Numbered from the stretch's first letter, positions 52,739 through 60,677 are shown. The stretch is DNA of 64,000 nucleotides from Butyrivibrio sp. XPD2002 (GCF_000423945.1 NZ_AUIY01000017.1:62001-126000), one strand, 5' to 3'. The notes: generated by a model from the sequence alone, not told the origin. Numbers and translations: made by a program.

Positions 52739-53629
52739 TTGAAAGAAGTAACTATTAACAGAAAGTATAAGGATTCAGTTTTCAGAATGCTATTTGACAG
52801 CAAAGAAGAACTGTTATCCCTATACAATGCAGTAAACGGAACTCACTATGACAATGTAGATGATCTGGAGATCAACACCTTAGAAGATGGTGTGCTTATG
52901 AAGATGAAAAACGATATTTCTTTCGTCTTCGGTTTTGAGCTAAATCTCTATGAGCACCAATCAACTAAGTGTGGGAATATGGCTTTGAGATTTTTAATTT
53001 ATGTATCAAATCTTTTTGCCGGTATTACTGAAAAAGAAGATCTCTATGGAAGTAAGCTGATCAAAATCCCTACTCCGCGTTTTGTCGTCTTTTATAATGG
53101 CGAAGGCGAAATGGAAGACAAATCATATTACAGGTTATCTGATCATTTTGAAAAAGAGATTATTCCACCGGAGCTCGAGCTTACCGTTACTGTTATCAAT
53201 ATCAACGAAAACAGGAATCCTGATATCATGGACGCCTGCAAAACACTTAAAGATTATTCTATTTTCGTTGCCAAAATCAGAAAATACGCAAAAATAATGT
53301 CCATCGAAGAAGCTGTAAAAATAGCAATCGATGAATGCATTAACGAGGACATCCTTGCCGATTTTCTGCGAAAACAACGCGCGGAGGTGTTTGAGATGAG
53401 TATACTGGAATATAATGAAGAACTTCATCTGAAAAATGTCCATCAGGATGGGTATGAAGAAGGAGTTGTTAAAGGTGAGGCTAAAGGCAAAAAAACAATT
53501 GATCGTCTTTACTCATGGCTAAAAGATCTAAATCGTACTGACGATATTATTCGAGCTGTAGGCAACGAATCTGTCCAGAATGAACTTTTAGAGGAATATC
53601 GTAAAGCCCATAACAATAGCGAAAAATAA
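52739..53629 (+). CDS. Rpn/PD-(D/E)XK nuclease family protein
   Basis: 296 residues starting at a TTG with AAGGAGG 6 nt upstream. The N-terminal ~200 residues are the PD-(D/E)XK nuclease domain of the Rpn (recombination-promoting nuclease, also labelled transposase) family: RKYKDSVFRMLF, Asp in KNDISFVF, Glu-x-Gln in LNLYEHQST and GNMALRFLIYVS. The C-terminal ~78 residues carry a GEAKGK linker and a helical end, YSWLKDLNRTDDIIRAVGNE. Related E. coli Rpn proteins are toxic DNases linked to phage defence. An internal start for a C-terminal protein is present. AT-richer than its neighbours and on the opposite strand, so possibly acquired. Confidence 0.85.
   Translation: MKEVTINRKYKDSVFRMLFDSKEELLSLYNAVNGTHYDNVDDLEINTLEDGVLMKMKNDISFVFGFELNLYEHQSTKCGNMALRFLIYVSNLFAGITEKEDLYGSKLIKIPTPRFVVFYNGEGEMEDKSYYRLSDHFEKEIIPPELELTVTVININENRNPDIMDACKTLKDYSIFVAKIRKYAKIMSIEEAVKIAIDECINEDILADFLRKQRAEVFEMSILEYNEELHLKNVHQDGYEEGVVKGEAKGKKTIDRLYSWLKDLNRTDDIIRAVGNESVQNELLEEYRKAHNNSEK
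53396..53629 (+). CDS. Predicted intragenic small protein (RpnS-like) inside rpn
   Basis: In frame with the nuclease gene, GGAGG (53383-53387) stands exactly 8 nt before ATG at 53396, giving a 77-residue protein beginning MSILEYNEELHL and ending HNNSEK. In E. coli, RpnS proteins made the same way from inside rpn genes block the nuclease. The call here is inference from the start signal and the duplicated copies downstream that keep it. Confidence 0.55.
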   Translation: MSILEYNEELHLKNVHQDGYEEGVVKGEAKGKKTIDRLYSWLKDLNRTDDIIRAVGNESVQNELLEEYRKAHNNSEK

Positions 53630-54330
53630 TATCACTTACTTCAGTAACAATCCTACTATATTGCTATCGATATGTGTATTACTGAGGAGAATCTTATAGA
53701 TTATCCTAAAAGCTACAAACGGAAGTTTTTTGATATGAGTTTACGTTTATTGAAATGATTATATTATCAAGGACTTCCTTGAAATTCATAGAGCGGAGGT
53801 AAAAGGAATGTTATTAACAGAATATGATGAAGCCGAAACTTTAGAATTATTTAAAAAAGAAGCATATGATGAAGGAGAAGCTAAAGGTGAAGCTAAAGGT
53901 GAAGCCAAAGGTGAGGCTAAAGGCAAAGCAGAAATTAATGGTCTTTACACCTGGTTAAGATCTCTAAATCGTACCGATGATATCCTTCGAGCTGTTGATA
54001 ACAACGCTATCCAGGAAGAACTCCTAGAAGAATATCGTAATGCCCATAACAATAGCGAAAAATAATATTACTTACTTCAGTAGCAATCCTACTATATTGC
54101 TATCGATATGTGTATTACTGAGGAGAATCTTATAGATTATCCTAAAAGCTACAAACGGAAGTTTTTTTGATATGAGTTTACGTTTATTGAAATGATTATT
54201 TTATCAAGGACTTCCTTGAAATTCATAGAGCGGAGGTAAAAGGAATGTTATTAACAGAATATGATGAAGCCGAAACTTTAGAATTATTTAAAAAGGAAGC
54301 ACGTGATGAAGGTAAGGCTGAGGGTAAAGA
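53594..54330 (+). repeat. Tandem duplication of the 3' end of rpn (~436-bp period)
   Basis: The stretch from GAATATCGTA (53594) recurs at 54030 with a few substitutions and one inserted T, covering the tail codons, the intergenic part and the next GGAGG-ATG start. The intergenic part itself still reads as decayed rpn, e.g. IKDFLEIHRAEV against ADFLRKQRAEV in the intact gene. Confidence 0.85.
53808..54065 (+). CDS. Free-standing RpnS-like protein
   Basis: 85 residues, MLLTEYDEAETLELFKKEAY onward, homologous to the C-terminus of the upstream Rpn: the helical end YTWLRSLNRTDDILRAVDNN and the tail EEYRNAHNNSEK are nearly the same. The linker is expanded to four or five GEAK repeats. It keeps GGAGG 8 nt before its ATG. 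Coding capacity is intact while the nuclease part upstream of it has decayed, which suggests selection for the small protein alone. It may neutralise the nuclease or pair with its C-terminal domain. Confidence 0.6.
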   Translation: MLLTEYDEAETLELFKKEAYDEGEAKGEAKGEAKGEAKGKAEINGLYTWLRSLNRTDDILRAVDNNAIQEELLEEYRNAHNNSEK

Positions 54331-54361
54331 AGAAGGTAAAGAAGAAATTAATTGCCGTTGA
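54245..54361 (+). pseudogene. Third RpnS-like copy, truncated
   Basis: Repeats the same GGAGG-8-ATG start and the residues MLLTEYDEAETLELFKKEA, then a GKEEGKEE linker, and stops after 38 residues (INCR) before the helical domain. Probably the broken end of the tandem array. The next ~270 bp (54362-54634) show no gene I can support. Confidence 0.6.
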
Positions 54362-54634
54362 TATTTGCTTTTCTTTCCTCCACCATATTTAGAAGGCATT
54401 AGAGTAATGCATTACAGGTAATGCGTAGAGAGAATATCACTATGATATGTCCACTATTTATATTCAAAATACGCGTCTTATTTTTCATTCTTATACAGCA
54501 ATTTACTTGTTTTAGTGATATGTCCATTCATCATGCAAAGGTACATCACTTATCACATTCACTAAATAATATTTTTTTAAGCGAGTCCGTTCTTTCCGCC
54601 ATAAGTCTTGCTAAAAAAACAAGCGATCTACTCA

Positions 54635-54841
54635 CTATATCTGCATCAATATCATGGGAGTTGTGAAACCATGCGCTTTAAAGAATTCAAAAGCCTCATC
54701 ATAATCATCAACATTAATCCTGAATGATGTAAGGTCGTGATTATCATGCGGCAAACTATCTACCTGAGATATATCCACTACAACTCCGTTTTTAATTATA
54801 CTATATCGATTTTTTTCATTATCTAAAAAAAGGATAAACAC
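54635..54841 (-). pseudogene. Fragment of a VOC (glyoxalase-like) protein
   Basis: A 68-codon frame with FLDNEKNRYSIIKNGVVVD and LTSFRINVDDYDEAFEFFKAHGF, typical of the second half of a vicinal-oxygen-chelate domain; both ends are missing and the last seven residues are unrelated. Remnant next to the duplicated rpn array. Confidence 0.45.
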
Positions 54842-54861
54842 TGTTAATGAACTAAAAAAAT

Positions 54862-54890
54862 CTGAGACATAGAAATTATCTATGCCCCAG
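54862..54890 (-). terminator. Terminator of the transglutaminase operon
   Basis: CTG..GCATAGA/TCTATG..CAG hairpin with a small internal mismatch, followed by TTTTTTT on the minus strand, 15 bp past the stop. Confidence 0.8.
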
Positions 54891-54904
54891 ACCTATTAAA
54901 TTTT

Positions 54905-56812
54905 TTATTTCACCCTGACATTCGTCTGCTTTTTAAGCATTTCAATGATTTTTTTCCTCTGTTTACCTTTAACTCCTTTTACTTTTATCACAACATCCTC
55001 ATTGTTTATCTTAAATGCGCCATCATCAATTTTTAGTTTCGGATTGGCATAGATTGTGATCTTCTTCAGATTCTTGCAATCCGCAAAGGCATTACGCCTA
55101 ATTCTTTTTACTGTTTTAGGGATAGTAACTTTTTTTAGCTTTTTGCGTTTTTTAAAGGCTCCCTTTGCTATCTCAGTTACAGTGTAAGATACCCCATGAT
55201 CATCAGTAACTTCTGACGGTATTGTTACTGACTTTGCCGACTTGTTCTTTAACCTTTTAAATAAAGCTGTTCTTGCATTTGCTGAAATGATTTCATAAGA
55301 CGCGCCGCCGGATACCATGCTTTCTCCATCATTCTTTGGATCCCTGGACGTATCATCAGCCGCAGGCGGGATAACTGTTACACTAAGCGTCGTGTGAACA
55401 TCAACACCTTTAAAAAAATCGGAGACTCCACTAAAGACTTTTATAGTGGCATTGCCCACATCCTTTGCATATATCGTGTTTCCGAACACCTCGACCACAT
55501 CTGTGTTATTGCTTTCTATACCATAAGATTTCAACACAGTATCTGATGGCTCAAAAATAGGTTTTATTTCCATTTTATCGCCCTTATTTAGCGTAACAGC
55601 AGATGTCCCAAGTGCTATCCTTATCGGTAATTGACATATATACCGAGCTATCAATGAATCAAAATTATTTAGTACATAATCAAACGTGTACAATGTCCCG
55701 GTTGCCACAGGAAGCCTTGTCCCTATGCACTTATGCCCCCATATACGATAATGATCCAGTTGCTTATATTCCTCAGTTGTCCTGTTAAAAAATGACTTAT
55801 CAAATACAACCTGTCCATAATCATCAACGAATACGGTCCAGGTAGTATCGACCTCATACCAGGCTCCATCAAGTTCTATCAGATTCCAGGCATGTAGCCC
55901 CAGATCTTCGCCCTGATCATTTGTCGCTCCATCATTCACCAAAACATTAAACCCAAGAGCCTCCATTATTACTTCGAACCCTGTTGAAAAGCCGTCACAC
56001 ACTGCGCGTCTTGCGCACAAGCTCCCCCACGCAGTATGCGCTAAGTTTACATCGCTTGACTCAATTCCCCCATAGGTAACTGTTTGAACATAGTAATTAT
56101 GCACATTGAATTCAGTTGCAGCTTTAGAGGCGGTTACTAAATTCCTTTCTTTAAGTTCTGCAATCCATTTACTCTTAGCTGCAAGAATCTGTTGATCCAA
56201 TTGTGCAAACCTGGTATCGTCATACTCGGCGCACAAAATAACATAATCTTCATATACTTTAATGCCATTTTCCTCGCTCACAAAACTGCCACATTCATTT
56301 GGTTGAACCAAAAAAAATTCAACATTCTCCGGATGATCATAATAGATGGCACACCACGCAATCCCAAACTCATCCGTAATCTCATCAGATGTAATGCTAT
56401 TAGGTCCTGTCCTGTAAATCCATATATAATCTTTAAGTTCTTCATAAGAGAGATTCTTTTCATATAGCCTGAACGGAATATAATGCTTATCCTTAATCGC
56501 ATGATATATCGCCCTATATATCGTTTTTTCAGACTCAGTCAGGCAATCATAATGCTTTCCATATGAAACAGAAGTATTCTTGTCTATATACCTATGAGTA
56601 TTTTGTTTCTGCGTTCTGTCTACATGGGTTACACCGCGGTTCTTCATTTCCGGAAGGACATACTTATCTCCTGCAGGAAACTTTCTTGCAGCATGTGCCA
56701 TAGACGTCAGTCCATAATTTCCCAAAGCCCCCGCAGGTAAAAGAATACTGATAACCAGTGACAGCACCAGATACAATGATAATTTCTTTTTCACCTTATC
56801 AATCATCTTCAT
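54905..56812 (-). CDS. Secreted transglutaminase-like protein with Ig-like and LRR-type C-terminus
   Basis: 635 residues. Signal peptide or anchor at ~10-35 (LSLYLVLSLVISILLPAGAL). The transglutaminase-like core (~270-350) has the Cys in RAVCDGFSTGFEVIMEALG, His in GLHAWNLIELDG and Asp in WYEVDTTW, a complete Cys-His-Asp triad. Then a Big_2-like part (IALGTSAVTLNKGDKMEI, ~400-490) and a BspA-type leucine-rich segment (AKGAFKKRKKLKKVTIPKTV, ~560-610). It may be a protease or cross-linking enzyme at the surface; the family includes both. It lies 15 bp downstream of paralog 2 and is probably co-transcribed with it, so the paralog could be its substrate or scaffold. Confidence 0.83.
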   Translation of the reverse strand: MKMIDKVKKKLSLYLVLSLVISILLPAGALGNYGLTSMAHAARKFPAGDKYVLPEMKNRGVTHVDRTQKQNTHRYIDKNTSVSYGKHYDCLTESEKTIYRAIYHAIKDKHYIPFRLYEKNLSYEELKDYIWIYRTGPNSITSDEITDEFGIAWCAIYYDHPENVEFFLVQPNECGSFVSEENGIKVYEDYVILCAEYDDTRFAQLDQQILAAKSKWIAELKERNLVTASKAATEFNVHNYYVQTVTYGGIESSDVNLAHTAWGSLCARRAVCDGFSTGFEVIMEALGFNVLVNDGATNDQGEDLGLHAWNLIELDGAWYEVDTTWTVFVDDYGQVVFDKSFFNRTTEEYKQLDHYRIWGHKCIGTRLPVATGTLYTFDYVLNNFDSLIARYICQLPIRIALGTSAVTLNKGDKMEIKPIFEPSDTVLKSYGIESNNTDVVEVFGNTIYAKDVGNATIKVFSGVSDFFKGVDVHTTLSVTVIPPAADDTSRDPKNDGESMVSGGASYEIISANARTALFKRLKNKSAKSVTIPSEVTDDHGVSYTVTEIAKGAFKKRKKLKKVTIPKTVKRIRRNAFADCKNLKKITIYANPKLKIDDGAFKINNEDVVIKVKGVKGKQRKKIIEMLKKQTNVRVK

Positions 56813-56827
56813 AGCTATCTCCTCCGC

Positions 56828-57982
56828 TTACTGTGCCTTATATATGTAGATAAGCGGTAACCTGTGGGTAGTCTTATCCTTTTTATCGAAGTAAGTTATC
56901 CTGACCGCTGTAGTCGTGTATGGATATTTATTTTTATATAAAAATCTGTCCTGTCCCTGTTTGTAGTCAATACATTTCAACAGTCCCTCATTTACCTTAC
57001 CGAGTTTTATTTTTTTTCCATTTTTCACTTTTTTCCACTTATAATCAGGTTCCAAGCCTCTGTCATAATCATATTGTTCCGGACTTATCTCAGGGTTTCT
57101 TGTGTATTTATAAAATTTATAATTCTCATCGTACTCACTATCCGAAAGCACAATAGAGGGCGTACCAATCTCAATCGCTTTAAGCGAAAACCCCTTATTC
57201 ATCACAACCTTAATGGGGCCTGATTTTCTTTTGGTGGCACACTTCATGCCTTTAAGCCACAACTCCTCCTCTTTTTCCTCAGAATCATCTGAATGAAAAA
57301 TCTGTTTTCCTGCATAGGTCACACTTTTTACAGGTGATCCATCTTCTCTCGCAATTACCTTAAAGGTCTTATTCACAGTTGTTCCATTCTTAAGTATTGC
57401 ATCATAACTGACCTTATAAGTTCCTTTCTTCTTTGCATAAAATCTGACTGTGTACTTCCCTGCACTACGATTACTCGGAAGATACTTTTCATTGTCTCTG
57501 GACACAACCGTCCCCATCACATTTCTATAGTAATAGGTCGTTTTCCCATCCTTCTGTATAGAATAATCATAATCAGACCTCAGGCTTTGGTCTGTATATT
57601 CATCCGAGACAAGAACCTTAACCTTGAGTTTTGAACTTTTAGACTTGAAATTTGTTAGCTTTTCAACATCTGCAGTAGTAAAAAATTCCTCTGTCGCAAA
57701 ATATGACTTCACCGCAACTGTTTTTACTTTGAGTTCCGAACGAATAGCTGCTGCAACTCCTCTCTGAGAAACAGGATTGGTTATTTCATCATAACCTTCT
57801 GTGCTGTTCCAAGTCACAACCTGCTTTGTGTCTTCATTTGTCACAGTAGTTGTAAAGTTTTGATTTTCATCAAAATCAGAATAGATTGTCCTTGTTTCAG
57901 CTTTTACACTTAAAGGCATAAGCATAGTGAAAAAAAGTGCCACCGTAGAAACGGTGCACCCGAGTCTGTAGAATGTCCTCAT
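56828..57982 (-). CDS. Secreted surface protein, paralog 2
   Basis: About 384 residues from the ATG at 57982 (MRTFYRLGCTVS), with GGAGG 7 nt upstream and a signal peptide cleaved near VKAETR. A longer frame to 58105 lacks any such signal. Shared pattern with its paralogs: AGKYTVRFYAKKKGTYKVSY, VIAREDGSPVKSVTYAGKQI, KRKSGPIKVVMNKGFSLKAI, WKKVKNGKKIKLGKV, RITYFDKKDK. It is closest to paralog 3 in the VIAREDG block. First gene of a two-gene operon with the transglutaminase. Function unknown. Confidence 0.72.
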   Translation of the reverse strand: MRTFYRLGCTVSTVALFFTMLMPLSVKAETRTIYSDFDENQNFTTTVTNEDTKQVVTWNSTEGYDEITNPVSQRGVAAAIRSELKVKTVAVKSYFATEEFFTTADVEKLTNFKSKSSKLKVKVLVSDEYTDQSLRSDYDYSIQKDGKTTYYYRNVMGTVVSRDNEKYLPSNRSAGKYTVRFYAKKKGTYKVSYDAILKNGTTVNKTFKVIAREDGSPVKSVTYAGKQIFHSDDSEEKEEELWLKGMKCATKRKSGPIKVVMNKGFSLKAIEIGTPSIVLSDSEYDENYKFYKYTRNPEISPEQYDYDRGLEPDYKWKKVKNGKKIKLGKVNEGLLKCIDYKQGQDRFLYKNKYPYTTTAVRITYFDKKDKTTHRLPLIYIYKAQ

Positions 57983-58170
57983 AGAATTACCTCCAACATA
58001 AGAAACTTTTCCAAAAGCCACAAGTCCTGTTGCCTTAATCATACCACAATTCGTTTGTTCACAATCTAAAATAAGTATAAAATGTAATAGAGGCTGTCGC
58101 TCCAAATCAATTTTGATCTGAGGTCTGTCAAGTAGACAGCCAAAATAAACAAAATAACATCAAAGAAAAA

Positions 58171-58243
58171 GGTGGTCACATAATGATATGTACCCTCCTT
58201 ACTGTTTTGTCCAGTAAAGAGGGTACATATCACATTGACCACC
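58171..58243 (-). repeat. Long stem-loop (73 nt) between paralogs 2 and 3
   Basis: Arms begin and end GGTGGTCA/TGACCACC and continue as ATATGTACCCTC-x-TTACTG paired with its complement, ~26 of 32 positions paired, with a short loop. On the minus strand TTTTTC follows, so it could terminate transcription or be a small RNA or mobile-element remnant. At 58092-58140 GGCTGTC/GACAGCC forms another weak inverted repeat reminiscent of insertion-sequence ends. The rest of 57983-58346 shows no supported gene. Confidence 0.55.
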
Positions 58244-58346
58244 GATTTTATAAAAGTAAAAAACTTACACACTTAACTTGACACTCTCTCCTCTGCGGAA
58301 GTTACGTCTATATGCGATAATTATTCCAAATTGATTCCATACAAAA

Positions 58347-58378
58347 ACTCCCCGAGATGATCTCTCATCCCGGGGAGT
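58347..58378 (-). terminator. Terminator of paralog 3
   Basis: ACTCCCCG-x-GATGA pairs with TCATC-CGGGGAGT around a 4-nt loop, followed on the minus strand by TTTTTG, ~130 bp past the stop. Confidence 0.75.
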
Positions 58379-58509
58379 AGACAATCGGACATATATGCGG
58401 TTTGTCACGAACCAAAGAACAATATCTTACGATAAAGATTTGAATAAACAATATGTCTAATGTAGTACTAAGTTTTTATTTACTCCTACTTATCAGCATT
58501 TGAATATAA

Positions 58510-59688
58510 TTACTTATTGATAAGCTTTCCAATATTTGCTACTTCTTCTCTTCTAGTAATCTTATTCTTCTTGTCATAATATGTAACACGAATAATAGTT
58601 ACAGCTGTTGTCTCTTTGCTCTCAATTAACTTTGTACCTTTCTTAGTACCATCAGGCCAGTATGTTGTAGTATTACGATCCCCTTCATTATTATTGACTT
58701 TGCTTAATTTAATCTTCTTACCATTCTTTACTTTCTTCCATGTAGGGCTTACCACATTTCCTGCATCATCTTCCTTTTCTCTTACAATTGTACCATCCTC
58801 TGATTTATACCGTTTCTTCCCGTCATCATAGTCATACACATAATCACGCTTCTCATACTTATCATAATTCTCAAGACTAATTGTTCCAACTTCAATCTTC
58901 TTGAGTTTGAAATCTTTGTTCATGGTAACTTGAAGCTTTCCAGATTTCTTTGTTGTATAAGAAAGTCCACCCTTCTGATCAAAAGCAACATCATTCATTA
59001 GAGCAGTATTGTAATAAACTTCCTGACCAGCAAACTTTACTGACTTAACTGCATTACCATCTTCTCTAGCAATAACCTTAATTGATTTTTCAACTGATGT
59101 TCCATTTTCAAGTACAGCAGTATACTTAAGTTTAAATGAGCCAGCCTTTTTAGCATAAAGTCTTATTGTATATTTACCTTCTGCGCTATTTTTGGGTAAC
59201 TTTTGAGCAGCGTCAGCATATGATACAGTCTGGATATCACCATTTACATCCTTATACTGCATGTTTTTATTTTTTAAATCAGCTACATCATAATCAATAC
59301 CCGGATCTTCAAAAGTCTCTTCAGATTTCTTTACAACTCTAACCTTTAAACTCTTTTTATTTGATTTGAAGTTCTCAAATTTTTTTACATCTGCACTTGT
59401 TACCAAAGTAATCTCCTCGCCATACGACTTAGTAGAAATCGTAATCTGCTTTACTTTAGGTGCCAAGAATCTTTCTAATCTTCCAAGTTTAAGTGCTTTT
59501 TCACTTATCACATAATCTTTGTCCGAAATCGTCTTCTTTGTATCAGAATCAGAATACTCAGTATATGTGTGGTTGCCATCTTTAACATACTTACGCTCAT
59601 AATAGGCATTCGCACTAATGGGTGCCAACATAGTAATTGACAGTGCCATTGCGAGCGCAGTAGCACCAAGTTTTAAAAATTTACTCAT
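58510..59688 (-). CDS. Secreted surface protein, paralog 3
   Basis: About 392 residues from the ATG at 59688 (MSKFLKLGATALAMAL), GGAGG 7 nt upstream, signal peptide cleaved near ANAYYE. Blocks shared with paralogs 1 and 2: GKYTIRLYAKKAGSFKLKY, VIAREDGNAVKSVKFAGQE, KKSGKLQVTMNKDFKLKKIE, WKKVKNGKKIKLSKV, RVTYYDKKNK. Probably Ig-like beta-sandwiches. Its signal peptide is most like paralog 1 while its body is most like paralog 2, hinting at mosaic origin. It has a consensus promoter and the leader hairpin also found before paralog 1. Function unknown. Confidence 0.72.
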   Translation of the reverse strand: MSKFLKLGATALAMALSITMLAPISANAYYERKYVKDGNHTYTEYSDSDTKKTISDKDYVISEKALKLGRLERFLAPKVKQITISTKSYGEEITLVTSADVKKFENFKSNKKSLKVRVVKKSEETFEDPGIDYDVADLKNKNMQYKDVNGDIQTVSYADAAQKLPKNSAEGKYTIRLYAKKAGSFKLKYTAVLENGTSVEKSIKVIAREDGNAVKSVKFAGQEVYYNTALMNDVAFDQKGGLSYTTKKSGKLQVTMNKDFKLKKIEVGTISLENYDKYEKRDYVYDYDDGKKRYKSEDGTIVREKEDDAGNVVSPTWKKVKNGKKIKLSKVNNNEGDRNTTTYWPDGTKKGTKLIESKETTAVTIIRVTYYDKKNKITRREEVANIGKLINK

Positions 59689-59722
59689 AAAATTACCTCC
59701 ACTCATAGAAATAGTTGTTTTT

Positions 59723-59742
59723 AACGGTTTGTCGTAACCGTT
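59723..59742 (-). promoter_or_regulatory. Shared leader hairpin / operator, copy 2
   Basis: AACGGTTACGACAAACCGTT (7-bp arms, 6-nt loop) ~35 nt before the start of paralog 3. From the mapped promoter it would lie at about +10 to +30 of the transcript. Confidence 0.65.
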
Positions 59743-59759
59743 TGCTCGTGACATTTATG

Positions 59760-59788
59760 ATTCTACACCCCCCGAAAACAAACGTCAA
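59760..59788 (-). promoter_or_regulatory. Promoter of paralog 3
   Basis: TTGACG (59788-59783), 17 bp, TAGAAT (59765-59760). The remaining stretch to 59965 is AT-rich and shows nothing else. Confidence 0.65.
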
Positions 59789-59965
59789 CTCGGTTAATAC
59801 GCGTATTTTCAAGGTTTTATGAGAGTTTATAAATTGTTTATAATTTGCAAAATTCCGTGAACACAGATAGGACACAGTCTCTACACATTTTGAACATAAA
59901 TTAAATCTTATACGCAATTACAACATTTAATAAATTTTATATTGTTTTAATATAATCAAAAAAGA

Positions 59966-60002
59966 GAGTAGAGTTTTACGCCAAGCCGACATTACTCTAC
60001 TC
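59966..60002 (-). terminator. Terminator of the trp operon
   Basis: GAGTAGAG/CTCTACTC stem with a 21-nt loop, followed by TTTTTT on the minus strand, 60 bp past the trpG stop. Confidence 0.8.
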
Positions 60003-60061
60003 CCATCTTTTCTATATTTTATTCTGCTAAGAAACTCCTCGCCAAAACTCGGATTAGCTAT

Positions 60062-60628
60062 TTATCCCTTAACAAAATTCTTCAGCATCTGTTTACCATC
60101 CGGTGTCATTATTGATTCAGGATGGAACTGGACTCCATAGATTGGATAGTCCCTATGCTTTACTGCCATGACTTCGCCATCTGTGGTACGGGCGGTTACG
60201 ATCAAATCATCCGGAATCGTGGAATCATCAGCTGCAAGAGAATGATATCTCGCAACAGGTGCTACCTCAGGAAGTCCTGCAAAGAGCAGACAGTTTAAAT
60301 CAAACTTCACATCTGACTGTTTTCCATGCATAAGTTCCTTGGCGTAGGTTACGGTAGCTCCGTAGGCAGCGCAGATTGCCTGATGTCCGAGGCACACACC
60401 GAGGGTCGGGATCTTCTTTGCAAGAGTCGTTGCCACCTCCATGCATATTCCGGCGTCCTCAGGTCTTCCAGGGCCTGGTGACAGGATTATTCTGTCGGGA
60501 TTAAGCTCCTCGATTTCAGAGATTGTCATCTCGTCATTTCGAATAACCTTTATGTCAGGCTCTATCTCCCCGATCAGCTGGTACAGGTTGTATGAAAAGC
60601 TGTCGTAATTATCTATTAGTAAAATCAT
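60062..60628 (-). CDS. trpG: Anthranilate synthase component II (glutamine amidotransferase)
   Basis: 188 residues of class I amidotransferase that supplies ammonia to TrpE. Triad: Cys in GVCLGHQAI (~78), His and Glu in YGVQFHPESIM. N-terminus MILLIDNYDSFSYNL is typical of TrpG/PabA, and either role is possible from sequence alone; being next to trpE supports tryptophan. Last gene of the operon, 49 bp after trpE. Confidence 0.93.
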   Translation of the reverse strand: MILLIDNYDSFSYNLYQLIGEIEPDIKVIRNDEMTISEIEELNPDRIILSPGPGRPEDAGICMEVATTLAKKIPTLGVCLGHQAICAAYGATVTYAKELMHGKQSDVKFDLNCLLFAGLPEVAPVARYHSLAADDSTIPDDLIVTARTTDGEVMAVKHRDYPIYGVQFHPESIMTPDGKQMLKNFVKG

Positions 60629-60677
60629 GATGTTTCCTTCTTTCTTTTCCTTCGTAGCTGACTTAACTCAAATATTA

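Noticed and set aside
53594..54361. Insertion sequence suggested by the transposase label of the Rpn family
   Set aside because: No DDE or serine/tyrosine recombinase is present, no terminal inverted repeats or target duplications were seen, and the repeats are explained by tandem duplication of the rpn 3' end.
54421..54666. An 81-codon plus-strand frame after the rpn array
   Set aside because: Composition is not protein-like, no Shine-Dalgarno, and it overlaps the VOC fragment on the other strand.
58066..58272. A 68-codon minus-strand frame with hydrophobic residues
   Set aside because: It is laid across the long inverted repeat at 58171-58243, has no good ribosome binding site, and its sequence is explained by the repeat and AT-rich DNA.
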